A stretch of DNA of 64,000 nucleotides. Source: Streptomyces sp. AC512_CC834. GTDB taxonomy: Bacteria; Actinomycetota; Actinomycetes; Streptomycetales; Streptomycetaceae. The position numbers and the translations under genes were made by a program. Where the stretch lies: assembly GCF_019049325.1 (NCBI RefSeq), contig NZ_JAGMUO010000065.1:762274-826273 (forward strand), written 5' to 3'. The notes under the pieces were generated by a model, which made no database searches, was not told where the DNA came from, and worked only from the letters and a program-made list of their open reading frames with translations. Below, one piece after another: positions 49,177-59,286 of the stretch (the stretch's first letter is position 1; every line of letters begins with the position of its first letter).

Positions 49177-51522
49177 ATGCACAGCCCCCACGCCCCGTAC
49201 GTCCGGGTGCGCGACGCCCGCGAGCACAACCTCAAGGGCGTGGACGTGGACGTCCCCCGGGACGTGGTCGCCGTGTTCACCGGTGTGTCCGGCTCCGGGA
49301 AGTCCTCGCTGGCCTTCGGGACGGTCTACGCGGAGGCGCAGCGGCGCTACTTCGAGTCGGTCGCGCCGTACGCCCGGCGGCTCATCCACCAGGTCGGCGC
49401 CCCGAAGGTCGGCGAGATCACCGGGCTGCCGCCCGCCGTGTCGCTGCAGCAGCGCCGGGCGGCTCCGACGTCCCGCTCCTCGGTGGGGACGGTCACCAAC
49501 CTCTCCAACTCCCTGCGGATGCTCTTCTCCCGCGCCGGCGACTACCCGCCGGGCGCCGAGCGGCTCGACTCGGACGCCTTCTCGCCGAACACGGCGGTCG
49601 GGGCGTGCCCCGAGTGCCACGGGCTGGGCCGGGTGCACCGCACGACCGAGGAACTGCTGGTCCCGGATCCGTCCCTGTCGGTCCGGGACGGCGCGATCGC
49701 CGCGTGGCCGGGCGCCTGGCAGGGCAAGAACCTGCGGGACGTCCTCGACGCGCTCGGGTACGACGTGGACCGGCCGTGGCGCGAGCTGCCCGCCGAGCAG
49801 CGGGAGTGGGTCCTGTTCACCGACGAGCAGCCGGTGGTCACGGTGCACCCGGTGCGGGACGCGGGCCGCATCCAGCGGCCGTACCGGGGCACGTACATGA
49901 GCGCCCGCCGCTATGTGATGAAGACCTTCTCGGACTCGAAGAGCGCCACGCTGCGGGCGAAGGCGGAGCGCTTCCTCGCCAGTGCCCCGTGCCCGGTGTG
50001 CGGCGGCGGCAGGTTGCGGGCCGAGGCCCTGGCGGTGACCGTCGGCGGCCGCACCGTCGCCGAGCTGGCCGCACTGCCGCTGACCGAGCTCGCCGGGCTG
50101 CTGCCGACCGACGGCGAGACGGCCAAGGTGCTCACAGGTGACCTCACCTCCCGCATCGCGCCCGTCGTCGAGCTGGGGCTCGGCTATCTCAGCCTCGACC
50201 GCGCGACCCCGACCCTGTCGGCGGGCGAGTTGCAGCGGCTGCGGCTGGCGACGCAACTGCGCTCCGGCCTGTTCGGGGTCGTGTACGTCCTCGACGAGCC
50301 CTCGGCGGGCCTGCACCCGGCGGACACCGAGGCGCTGCTGACGGTGCTGGAGCGGCTGAAGACGGCCGGCAACTCGGTGTTCGTGGTCGAGCACCACCTC
50401 GGCGTGATGCGCGGCGCCGACTGGATCGTGGACGTCGGTCCGCGGGCGGGCGAGCACGGCGGGCGGGTGCTGTACAGCGGTCCGGTCGACGGCCTGGCCG
50501 GGGTCGGGGACTCGGCGACGGCCCGGCACCTCTTCGACCGCGCCCCCGCCCCCGTACGGGAGGCACGCGCCGCGCGGGGCACCGTGACGGTCGGTCCGGT
50601 CACCCGGCACAACCTGCGCGGGGTGAGGGCGCGGTTCCCGCTCGGGGTGCTCACCGCGGTGACGGGCGTCTCCGGCTCCGGGAAGTCGACGCTCGTCGGT
50701 GAGATCACCGAGGACCTTCCGGGCGTGGGCCGGCTGATCTCCGTGGACCAGCGGCCGATCGGGCGCACCCCGCGCTCCAACCTGGCCACGTACACGGGGC
50801 TGTTCGACGTCGTACGCAAGGTCTTCGCGGCCACCGGGCAGGCGCGCGAACGGGGTTACGGCGTGGGCCGGTTCTCCTTCAACGTGCCGGAAGGGCGCTG
50901 CGAGACCTGCCAGGGCGAGGGCTTCGTCAGCGTCGAGCTGCTGTTCCTGCCGAGCACGTACGCGCCGTGCCCGGACTGCGGCGGGGCGCGCTACAACCCG
51001 GCGACGCTCGAAGTGACGTACCGGGGACGGAACATCGCCGAGGTGCTGGACCTGACGGTGGAGGACGCGGCGGAGTTCTTCGCGGACACGCCCGCGGTGG
51101 CGCGCAGCCTGGCCGCGCTGCTGGACGTCGGTCTCGGCTATCTGCGTCTGGGCCAGCCGGCGACGGAGCTGTCCGGCGGGGAGGCGCAGCGCATCAAGCT
51201 GGCGAGCGAGCTGCAGCGGGGGCGCCGCGGTCACACCCTGTATCTGCTCGACGAGCCGACGACCGGTCTGCACCCGGCCGACGTGGAGGTGCTGATGCGC
51301 CAGTTGCACGGTCTGGTCGACGCCGGTCACACGGTGGTGGTCGTCGAGCACGACATGACCGTGGTGGCGGGCGCCGACCACGTGATCGACCTGGGTCCGG
51401 GCGGCGGCGACGCCGGGGGCCGGGTCGTCGCCGCGGGGTCTCCGGCAGAGGTGGCGCGGGCCGGCGGGAGTGCCACCGCACGGTATCTGGCCCGGGCCCT
51501 GGACGGCGGGACGCGCCGGTGA
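49177..51522 (+). CDS. short UvrA paralogue (UvrA2/DrrC class)
   Basis: This 781-residue ABC-type ATPase has both UvrA nucleotide-binding domains: Walker A GVSGSGKSS (about residue 37) and GVSGSGKST (about 500), with signatures LSAGELQRLRLATQL and LSGGEAQRIKLASELQRG. Zinc-type Cys pairs (CPECHG, CPVCGGGRL, CETCQGEG, CPDCGG) are present. Housekeeping UvrA is about 950-1010 residues; this is shorter, chiefly in the region that contacts UvrB. Such paralogues can remove or bind DNA-intercalating compounds in antibiotic producers. Start ATG 49177. Confidence 0.9.
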   Translation: MHSPHAPYVRVRDAREHNLKGVDVDVPRDVVAVFTGVSGSGKSSLAFGTVYAEAQRRYFESVAPYARRLIHQVGAPKVGEITGLPPAVSLQQRRAAPTSRSSVGTVTNLSNSLRMLFSRAGDYPPGAERLDSDAFSPNTAVGACPECHGLGRVHRTTEELLVPDPSLSVRDGAIAAWPGAWQGKNLRDVLDALGYDVDRPWRELPAEQREWVLFTDEQPVVTVHPVRDAGRIQRPYRGTYMSARRYVMKTFSDSKSATLRAKAERFLASAPCPVCGGGRLRAEALAVTVGGRTVAELAALPLTELAGLLPTDGETAKVLTGDLTSRIAPVVELGLGYLSLDRATPTLSAGELQRLRLATQLRSGLFGVVYVLDEPSAGLHPADTEALLTVLERLKTAGNSVFVVEHHLGVMRGADWIVDVGPRAGEHGGRVLYSGPVDGLAGVGDSATARHLFDRAPAPVREARAARGTVTVGPVTRHNLRGVRARFPLGVLTAVTGVSGSGKSTLVGEITEDLPGVGRLISVDQRPIGRTPRSNLATYTGLFDVVRKVFAATGQARERGYGVGRFSFNVPEGRCETCQGEGFVSVELLFLPSTYAPCPDCGGARYNPATLEVTYRGRNIAEVLDLTVEDAAEFFADTPAVARSLAALLDVGLGYLRLGQPATELSGGEAQRIKLASELQRGRRGHTLYLLDEPTTGLHPADVEVLMRQLHGLVDAGHTVVVVEHDMTVVAGADHVIDLGPGGGDAGGRVVAAGSPAEVARAGGSATARYLARALDGGTRR

Positions 51523-51570
51523 AGCCGGTTCACCGGCGCACGCGAGGTCCCGCGCGACGGCGGGGGACGG

Positions 51571-52551
51571 TCACTCGCGGCCCCGACGGGTCTCGTCCTC
51601 GGTGAAGGACTCGGTCTCGGCCTCGATGCGTTCCTTGCGGACCTGGCCGCGTACCGTCTCGTTCTCGGTGTGCTCCTCCGTGGTCATCCGGACGCGCTCC
51701 ACCGGCACCGTCTCGGTCTCCACGACGGGGCGTTCCGCGTGCAGCGTGACCTCGTGCTCGGCCTCGCTGATCTCCGGCCCTGCCATCGCCTCGTCACGGT
51801 TGGCCTCCGTGATGGGCTCGCGCACCACCCGCACTTCCTCGTGGGTCACCGGAACGGACTGCTGCACTTCTTCCGTGACCACGTACTTGTGCAGCCTGGC
51901 GCGGCCCGACTCGTGCCGTTCGACGCCGATGTGCAGTTGCTCCTCGGAGCGGGTCATGTACTCGTCGCCGCGCATGCCCTCGCGGTCCATGGCGTCCTGA
52001 CGGCCGGTCTTGCCGCCCGCCGTACCGGCCATGCCCGCGGCTCCGGCTCCGGCTCCGGTTCCGGTCCCGGCCTCGCCCTTCGTGCCGGCGGCTCCCGCGA
52101 CTCCCGCGGCTCCCGCGGCTCCCGCGGCACCGGCGGCGCCTGCCGCCCCTGCGGCTCCCGCCGCACCGGCCGGGCCCGGTCCGGCCGCCCAGCGGCCGTC
52201 GTCGGTGCGCTCGGCCTCGGACAGCACGCTGTCGAAGTTGATGCCGTAGTAGTCGTAGAGCCGGTGCTCCTCGGTCTCCGACAGATGGCCGCCCGCGTCG
52301 ACGTCGACATTGGGCGCGCCCTTGATGTGGTCCTTGCGGTAGGGAACCTCGAGGTGGTCCTGCACCAGCGCGGCGTCACGAATGGGTATGAAGGACTCGC
52401 TCGAGCCGAACATGCCCGTCTTGACGCTCACCCACTCGGGGCGCCCGGTCATGTCGTCGAAGAAGACATGCTTGGCGTCGCCGATCTTGTTGCCGTCCCC
52501 GTCATAGACCGGTTGGTCCAGGACGTTGGCGATCTCTTCACGGGTGATCAT
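51571..52551 (-). CDS. PRC-barrel and DUF2382 stress protein with Gly/Ala repeat linker
   Basis: This 326-residue protein has an N-terminal PRC-barrel domain (about residues 10-85; VYDGDGNKIGDAKHVFFDDM and WVSVKTGMFGSSESFIPI) and a C-terminal DUF2382 (YsnF/AvaK) domain (about 205-315; EEQLHIGVERHESGRARLHK and HEVTLHAERPVVETETVPVE). Between them (about 124-180) lies a collagen-like stretch of GAA triplets broken by single Val, Thr and Lys. The function is unknown; the family is linked to general stress. The start is ATG 52551 with GAGGGTGATGG upstream. Confidence 0.88.
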   Translation of the reverse strand: MITREEIANVLDQPVYDGDGNKIGDAKHVFFDDMTGRPEWVSVKTGMFGSSESFIPIRDAALVQDHLEVPYRKDHIKGAPNVDVDAGGHLSETEEHRLYDYYGINFDSVLSEAERTDDGRWAAGPGPAGAAGAAGAAGAAGAAGAAGAAGVAGAAGTKGEAGTGTGAGAGAAGMAGTAGGKTGRQDAMDREGMRGDEYMTRSEEQLHIGVERHESGRARLHKYVVTEEVQQSVPVTHEEVRVVREPITEANRDEAMAGPEISEAEHEVTLHAERPVVETETVPVERVRMTTEEHTENETVRGQVRKERIEAETESFTEDETRRGRE

Positions 52552-52623
52552 CTGCCATCACCCTCCTTCCGGAGTGCCTGCCTTCCGGATGTCCGTATCA
52601 GCGGTACGGAAACTGCGCATACG

Positions 52624-53451
52624 TCACAAAACGCACATACTTTTCGAAGGTGCTTTCCCGTGGTGGCCGTGCGGGTGGTGACCGGCGGCCTCGGCGAGCG
52701 AACGGCGGTCAGGATGGCGGCCCGGCGGGACGGCGGGGCACACTTCCACCTCCGCGGTCAGCGCGCGTGCCGACGCCACCCGCCACAGGGAGGCCGGCAG
52801 GGTGTCCGCGCCGACGAACGCGGGGGCCGTGCTCACCGCCGCCGGCTCCCCGGCCCGGTAGCGGATACGGACCGGCTGGACCGGCACTCCGGCGTCCAGG
52901 GCGGCCTGGAAGACGGCGCGGCGGAAGGAGCCCCGGGCGCGTCCGCACCACGTGCTGCCCTCGGGAAAGGCGGTGACGGCGGCGCCCGCGCGCAGGGCCC
53001 GCGCGATCACCGCGACCGTGTCCGGCAGGGCCCGCAGCCGGTCCCGTTCGATGAACAGCACCCCGCCGCGGGCGGCCAGGGCGCCCGCCACCGGCCAGCG
53101 CCGGATCTCGCTCTTGGCCAGCATCCTGGCGGGGCGCACCGCGGCGAGCAGCGGGATGTCGAGCCAGGAGACGTGGTTGGCGACGAGGAGCAGCCCGCCC
53201 GCGGGCGCGGCGGAGCCCGTGACGCGGACCCGGACGCCGGCGGACCGTACGATCCACCGGCACCAGCGCCGCACCAGGGCGTCGGGGACGCTCCTGCGGC
53301 CGAGCGGCGTGAGCACGACCGCGATCCCGGCGAGGAGCAGGACGGCGACCGCCGTCAGCCGCAGCACGGCGCGCGGGGCGGCCACCGCGGCCCGGACCGG
53401 CTCCACGCAGGCCCCGGGAGTACAGGGGGCGACGGGCAGCCAGCCGCTCAT
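52624..53451 (-). CDS. olsA: lysophospholipid acyltransferase (OlsA-like)
   Basis: This 275-residue acyltransferase of the PlsC family has an N-terminal membrane helix (about 27-45; LRLTAVAVLLLAGIAVVLT), the NHVSWLDIP HX4D motif near residue 95, and FPEGSTW near 165. Together with the GNAT gene just upstream it fits the OlsB-OlsA pair making ornithine lipids: OlsB attaches a 3-hydroxyacyl chain to ornithine, OlsA adds the second acyl chain. The start ATG 53451 overlaps the upstream stop by a base. The substrate assignment is inference from the pairing. Confidence 0.8.
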   Translation of the reverse strand: MSGWLPVAPCTPGACVEPVRAAVAAPRAVLRLTAVAVLLLAGIAVVLTPLGRRSVPDALVRRWCRWIVRSAGVRVRVTGSAAPAGGLLLVANHVSWLDIPLLAAVRPARMLAKSEIRRWPVAGALAARGGVLFIERDRLRALPDTVAVIARALRAGAAVTAFPEGSTWCGRARGSFRRAVFQAALDAGVPVQPVRIRYRAGEPAAVSTAPAFVGADTLPASLWRVASARALTAEVEVCPAVPPGRHPDRRSLAEAAGHHPHGHHGKAPSKSMCVL

Positions 53452-54233
53452 CAGGCCGGGACCAGGGAGAGGAAGTGCCGCAGATAGCGCGGGTCGACGC
53501 GGCTCATCGGCAGCAGCACGTACAGGTCCGCGACGCCGAAGTCCACGTCGTGCGCGGGTTCCCCGCAGACCCAGGCGCCGAGCCGGAGGTAGCCGCGCAG
53601 CAGCGCCGGCAGTTCGGTGCGGCCGACGGGCGGCGCGGCGGGAGCCGCGGCGCGCGGGATCCACGGGAGCAGCGGCCGTACCCGGTACTCCTCGGGCGCC
53701 AGGTGCCTGGCCCGCACCCGGTCCCAGGTGCCGGCCGCGAGGGCTCCGCCGTCGGCGAGCGGCAGCGAGCAGCAGCCCGCCAGCCACTCGTGCCCGCGGT
53801 CGGTCATGTACCGGGCTATGCCGGCCCAGATGAGGCCGATGACGGCACCGTCGCGGTGGTCCGGGTGCACGCAGGACCGGCCGACCTCGACCAGGGCGGA
53901 CCGGATCCCGTCCAGCGCCGCGAGATCGAACTCGTTCTCCGCGTACAGCCGCCCGGCGACCGCCGCGCGCTCCGGCGGCAGCAGCCGGTAGGTCCCGACG
54001 ACCTGCCCGGTCGTCTCCTCGCGCACGAGCAGATGGTCGCAGTACGCGTCGAAGGGGTCGACGTCGTGCCCGGGCTGCGGGCTCGCCAGCAGCGCGCCCA
54101 TCTCCCCGGCGAAGACGTCGTGCCGCAGCCGCTGCGCGGCCCGCACGTCGTCCTCGTCGCGGGCGAGGGTGACGGTGTAGCGGTGGGGCGCGGTGGGCTT
54201 CGGCGGGCGGTCTGCGGTCAGTACGCCGGTCAT
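53451..54233 (-). CDS. olsB: GNAT N-acyltransferase (OlsB-like)
   Basis: This 260-residue protein of the OlsB/hemolysin-like GNAT class has YTVTLARDEDDVRAAQRLRH, DVFAGEMGA, FDAYCDHLLVREETTGQVVG and EVGRSCVHPDHRDGAVIGLI, conserved in L-ornithine N-alpha-acyltransferases. It should transfer a 3-hydroxyacyl group from acyl carrier protein to ornithine, giving lyso-ornithine lipid. Start ATG 54233 with AGGAGAGCACCC upstream. It is cotranscribed with the PlsC-family gene and sits downstream of the sdh operon across a strong terminator. Confidence 0.83.
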   Translation of the reverse strand: MTGVLTADRPPKPTAPHRYTVTLARDEDDVRAAQRLRHDVFAGEMGALLASPQPGHDVDPFDAYCDHLLVREETTGQVVGTYRLLPPERAAVAGRLYAENEFDLAALDGIRSALVEVGRSCVHPDHRDGAVIGLIWAGIARYMTDRGHEWLAGCCSLPLADGGALAAGTWDRVRARHLAPEEYRVRPLLPWIPRAAAPAAPPVGRTELPALLRGYLRLGAWVCGEPAHDVDFGVADLYVLLPMSRVDPRYLRHFLSLVPA

Positions 54234-54355
54234 GGGTGCTCTCCTGGTCGTGGGGACGGCTCCGCCACAGTTCTTCCGACGCCGGCTGTACTGCGCGTGA
54301 CGACTGCCGGGAGCGCGGATGTGCGCTTCCTGAATGCCGGGCGCCCGCATGCGAA

Positions 54356-54389
54356 ACGGGGCCGGGAGGAGCACCTCTCCCGGCCCCGT
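54356..54389 (-). terminator. terminator of the sdh operon
   Basis: A 13-bp perfect stem ACGGGGCCGGGAG (54356-54368) / CTCCCGGCCCCGT (54377-54389) with an 8-nt loop lies just downstream (minus strand) of the sdhB stop at 54424. Confidence 0.85.
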
Positions 54390-54423
54390 CCGTCCGCACC
54401 TGTCGGCGAACGTCCTGTGGGGG

Positions 54424-55169
54424 CTACTTCTTCGCCACCTTGCGCGTGGCCCGCAGCCACTCCTTGTTCATGCTGGTGATGGACACCAGCGGGATGCCCT
54501 TGGGGCAGGCCGTGGCGCACTCGCCGGTGAGCGTGCAGCCGCCGAAGCCCTCGTCGTCCATCTGCGCCACCATGTCGAGGACCCGCGTCTCGCGCTCGGG
54601 CGCGCCCTGCGGCAGGACGCCCAGGTGGTTCACCTTCGCGGACGTGAAGAGCATCGCCGCCCCGTTCGGGCAGGCCGCCACGCACGCGCCGCAGCCGATG
54701 CACTCCGCGTGCTCGAAGGCGAGGTCCGCGTCCGGCTTGGGCACCGGCGTGGCGTGGGCTTCCGGCGCGGCGCCGGTCGGCGCGGTGATGTAGCCGCCGG
54801 CCTGGATGATCCGGTCGAAGGCCGAACGGTCGACGACCAGGTCCTTCACGACCGGGAAGGCGGAGGCCCGCCACGGCTCGATGTCGATCGTGTCGCCGTC
54901 CTGGAAGGACCGCATGTGCAGTTGGCAGGCGGTGGTGCGTTCGGGGCCGTGGGCGTCGCCGTTGATGACCAGCGAGCAGGCGCCGCAGATGCCCTCGCGG
55001 CAGTCGTGGTCGAAGGCGACGGGGTCCTCGCCCGTGAGGATGAGTTCCTCGTTGAGGGTGTCGAGCATCTCGAGGAAGGACATGTCCCGCGAGATCCCGT
55101 CCACCTCGTAGGTGGACATGGCGCCGTCGGCGTCGGCGTTCTTCTGCCGCCAGACGCGCAGGGTGAGCT

Positions 55170-55173
<4 letters not shown>
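54424..55173 (-). CDS. sdhB: succinate dehydrogenase/fumarate reductase iron-sulfur subunit
   Basis: This 249-residue protein carries the [2Fe-2S] ligands in CREGICGACSLVING and the following TTACQLHM, the [4Fe-4S] ligands in CIGCGACVAACPNG and the [3Fe-4S] ligands in CTLTGECATACPKG, with the usual order. It passes electrons from the flavin subunit to the membrane anchor. The spacing and the absence of a separate sdhD point to the single-anchor type (SdhCAB-like, type B or similar). The ATG 55173 overlaps the sdhA stop by four bases. Confidence 0.94.
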
Positions 55174-57128
<1,955 letters not shown>

Positions 57129-57129
57129 G

Positions 57130-57837
57130 TCAGCTCACCACTTTGGTCATGACGCCCACGGGTACGGCGACGAAGCCGATCGTGAGCAGCAGCGCGAGGA
57201 CGTTCGCGGTCGTCTTCAGGGCGCGGTCGCGGGTACGGCTGCCGGCGCCGAGGGTCTGGGCGGCGCTCCAGAAGCCGTGCTGGATGTGCAGGCCGAGGGC
57301 GAGCATCGCGACGATGTAGATGACGTTGCCGTACCAGGTGGAGAAGGTGTCCACGACGTTCTGGTAGGGCTTGCCGGTCTCGAAGCCGCCGGTGTGCACG
57401 GTGCCGGTGGTCAGGTCCAGGACGTGCCACACGATGAACAGGCCGAGGATGATCCCGCCCCAGCGCATGGTGCGCGTCGCGTAGCTGGAGCGCGCCTTCT
57501 TGTGCACGTACTTGCTGGGCCGCGCCCTGTTGCCGCGGCGGCTGAGCTGGTACGCGGAGACGGCGTGGGCGACGACGGCGACGACCAGCACGACGCGGAT
57601 CAGCCAAAGCGTCCACTCGTAGTGCATGAACGGTTCGCCGACCGTGCGCAGCCAGTGCGCGTAGTGGTTGAACTCCTCGACCCCGAAGTAGATCTTCAGG
57701 TTCCCGATCATGTGGGCGACCAGGTAGAGCAGCATGACGAGACCGCTGACCGCCATCACTGTCTTCTTGCCGACGGTCGAGTCCCACACGGTGCGTGCCA
57801 GGGACGGCCGTCGGTCCGTCCGCGTTGCCAGAGCCAT
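57130..57837 (-). CDS. sdhC: succinate dehydrogenase cytochrome b subunit
   Basis: This 235-residue membrane protein has five hydrophobic segments: about 28-48 (TVMAVSGLVMLLYLVAHMIG), 75-100, 125-150, 165-190 and 205-230. Histidines in VAHMIGNL, AHAVSAYQ, IVWHVLDL and LGLHIQHGFW are placed for di-heme ligation, as in the single-polypeptide cytochrome b of B. subtilis-like SQR. It anchors SdhAB and passes electrons to menaquinone. Start ATG 57837 (MALATRTDRR). First gene of sdhCAB. Confidence 0.92.
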   Translation of the reverse strand: MALATRTDRRPSLARTVWDSTVGKKTVMAVSGLVMLLYLVAHMIGNLKIYFGVEEFNHYAHWLRTVGEPFMHYEWTLWLIRVVLVVAVVAHAVSAYQLSRRGNRARPSKYVHKKARSSYATRTMRWGGIILGLFIVWHVLDLTTGTVHTGGFETGKPYQNVVDTFSTWYGNVIYIVAMLALGLHIQHGFWSAAQTLGAGSRTRDRALKTTANVLALLLTIGFVAVPVGVMTKVVS

Positions 57838-57897
57838 GTCACAGGACGCTACGGGGCCGAGGCCCCATCGGTCCAAGACATGGAATGCCTCGTTTCC

Positions 57898-57912
57898 ATA
57901 GGGCTTGCCTAT
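57898..57912. promoter_or_regulatory. LysR-type binding site between sdhC and lysR
   Basis: ATAGG-GCTTG-CCTAT is a 5-bp inverted repeat with 5-nt spacer and fits the T-N11-A pattern of LysR boxes. It lies in the 95-bp spacer between the divergent sdhC (57837) and lysR (57933) starts. Confidence 0.6.
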
Positions 57913-57932
57913 CGAGGACGTATGCTCGTGGT

Positions 57933-58817
57933 ATGCAGTTGCAACAGCTCCAGTACTTCGTGGCGGTCGCCGAGACCCGGCACTTCACGCGGGCCGCGGA
58001 GGTGGTCCACGTGGCGCAGCCGTCGCTGTCGCAGCAGATCAAGGCGCTGGAGCGGGAGCTGGGCGCCGACCTGTTCCTGCGGGCGCGCGGGAACATCACC
58101 CTCACCGACGCCGGGGAGGCGCTGCTGCCGCTGGCCCGGCGGATCCTGGCCGACGCGGACACCGCCCGGCACGAGGTGCTGGAGCTGGCGCAGTTGCGCC
58201 GGGGGCGGGTCCGGCTGGGCGCCACCCCGAGCCTGTGCACCGGCCTGCTGCCCGACGTGCTGCGCGCCTTCCACGACCGCTACCCCGGCATCCAGTTGCT
58301 GATCGAGGAGGGCGGCTCGCACGACCTGGTGCGGGAGCTGGCGCGCGGCGCGCTCGACCTCGCCCTGGTCGTGCTGCCGCTGCCCACCGCGTCACCGGCC
58401 CTGACCACGGTGGAGCTGCTGCGCGAGGACCTGGTGGTGGTGTCGTCCCCGGAGTCGCCCCGGCCGGGCGGCGGGCGCCGTGCCGTGCGCGTCGCGGACC
58501 TGGAGGGCGAGCGCCTGGTGATGTTCCGGCACGGCTACGACCTGCGGGAACTGACCGTGGCCGCGTGTCGCTCCGCCGGGTTCGAGCCGGACTTCGCCGT
58601 GGAGGGCGGGGAGATGGACGCGGTGCTGGGCTTCGTGCGGGCGGGCCTTGGCATGGCCGTCGTCCCCCGCATGGTGGCGGCCCGCTCCGGACGCGGACTG
58701 CGGGTGACACCGCTGGCCCGGCCCGGGCTGTACCGGAGCATCGCGCTGGCCCACCGCAGCGACGTGGCACCGCCGCGGGCCGCACGGGAGTTGCAGCGGA
58801 TGCTGCTGGAGAGGTGA
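57933..58817 (+). CDS. LysR family transcriptional regulator
   Basis: This 294-residue protein has the LysR helix-turn-helix (LQYFVAVAETRHFTRAAEVV and AQPSLSQQIKALERELGADL) and an effector domain (about 90-290; PSLCTGLLPDVLRAFHDRYP). Start ATG 57933. It is divergent from the sdhCAB operon with a LysR-type inverted repeat between, so it is the probable sdh regulator. From memory S. coelicolor has a LysR gene at the same place (SCO0925). Confidence 0.9.
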   Translation: MQLQQLQYFVAVAETRHFTRAAEVVHVAQPSLSQQIKALERELGADLFLRARGNITLTDAGEALLPLARRILADADTARHEVLELAQLRRGRVRLGATPSLCTGLLPDVLRAFHDRYPGIQLLIEEGGSHDLVRELARGALDLALVVLPLPTASPALTTVELLREDLVVVSSPESPRPGGGRRAVRVADLEGERLVMFRHGYDLRELTVAACRSAGFEPDFAVEGGEMDAVLGFVRAGLGMAVVPRMVAARSGRGLRVTPLARPGLYRSIALAHRSDVAPPRAARELQRMLLER

Positions 58818-58866
58818 CCCGGCCCGTGACCGGACGCGTGACCGGGCCAGTGACCGGGCCCGCGTG

Positions 58867-59157
58867 TCAGGCGAGCACGGCCGGCCTGAGGACCTCCTCG
58901 CACCAGCGGCAAAAGCTCGTGGGCGCGGTGTCCGGTGTGCTGGGCTCGGCCGGGCCGTAGAAGCCCTGGGCGCTCATCGCCGAGACCATGTCCGCCGGCC
59001 CCTGGGCGCCGTCCCCGCTCGCCCCGAAGCGCAGGGCCGCCGCCCCGTACTCCTCGGGGGTGGTCTCCCGTACCCGTACCGGACGGCCCAGTACCGCGGA
59101 GACGACCTCCGCCAGGCCCCCGGGGTTCAGGTCGTCGGGACCGACCAGCGGGACGCC
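58867..59157 (-). pseudogene. C-terminal fragment of an NmrA/atypical SDR-like protein
   Basis: The minus strand reads VPLVGPDDLNPGGLAEVVSA, VLGRPVRVRETTPEEYGAAA and GFYGPAEPSTPD, ending at a stop at 58867. This is the C-terminal half of NmrA-type NAD(P)-binding proteins. No start codon or Rossmann glycine motif (GxTGxxG) remains upstream; sequence beyond about 59157 does not continue the family. It is a remnant of about 97 residues. Confidence 0.6.
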
Positions 59158-59286
59158 GGCCCGGTCGTCCTCTCCGTCGCCCGGCCCCGGCAGTCCCGCT
59201 CGACGGCGACCGCGGCCCTCGTCCGCACGGCGACCGAGGTCGCCGAGGCGGCGCGTGCGGGGGCGTAGGCGAACCGGCGGCGGCGC

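Noticed and set aside
51524..51537. Small hairpin GCCGGT-TC-ACCGGC after the UvrA-like gene
   Set aside because: A 6-bp stem with a 2-nt loop is too short and the loop too tight to call a terminator.
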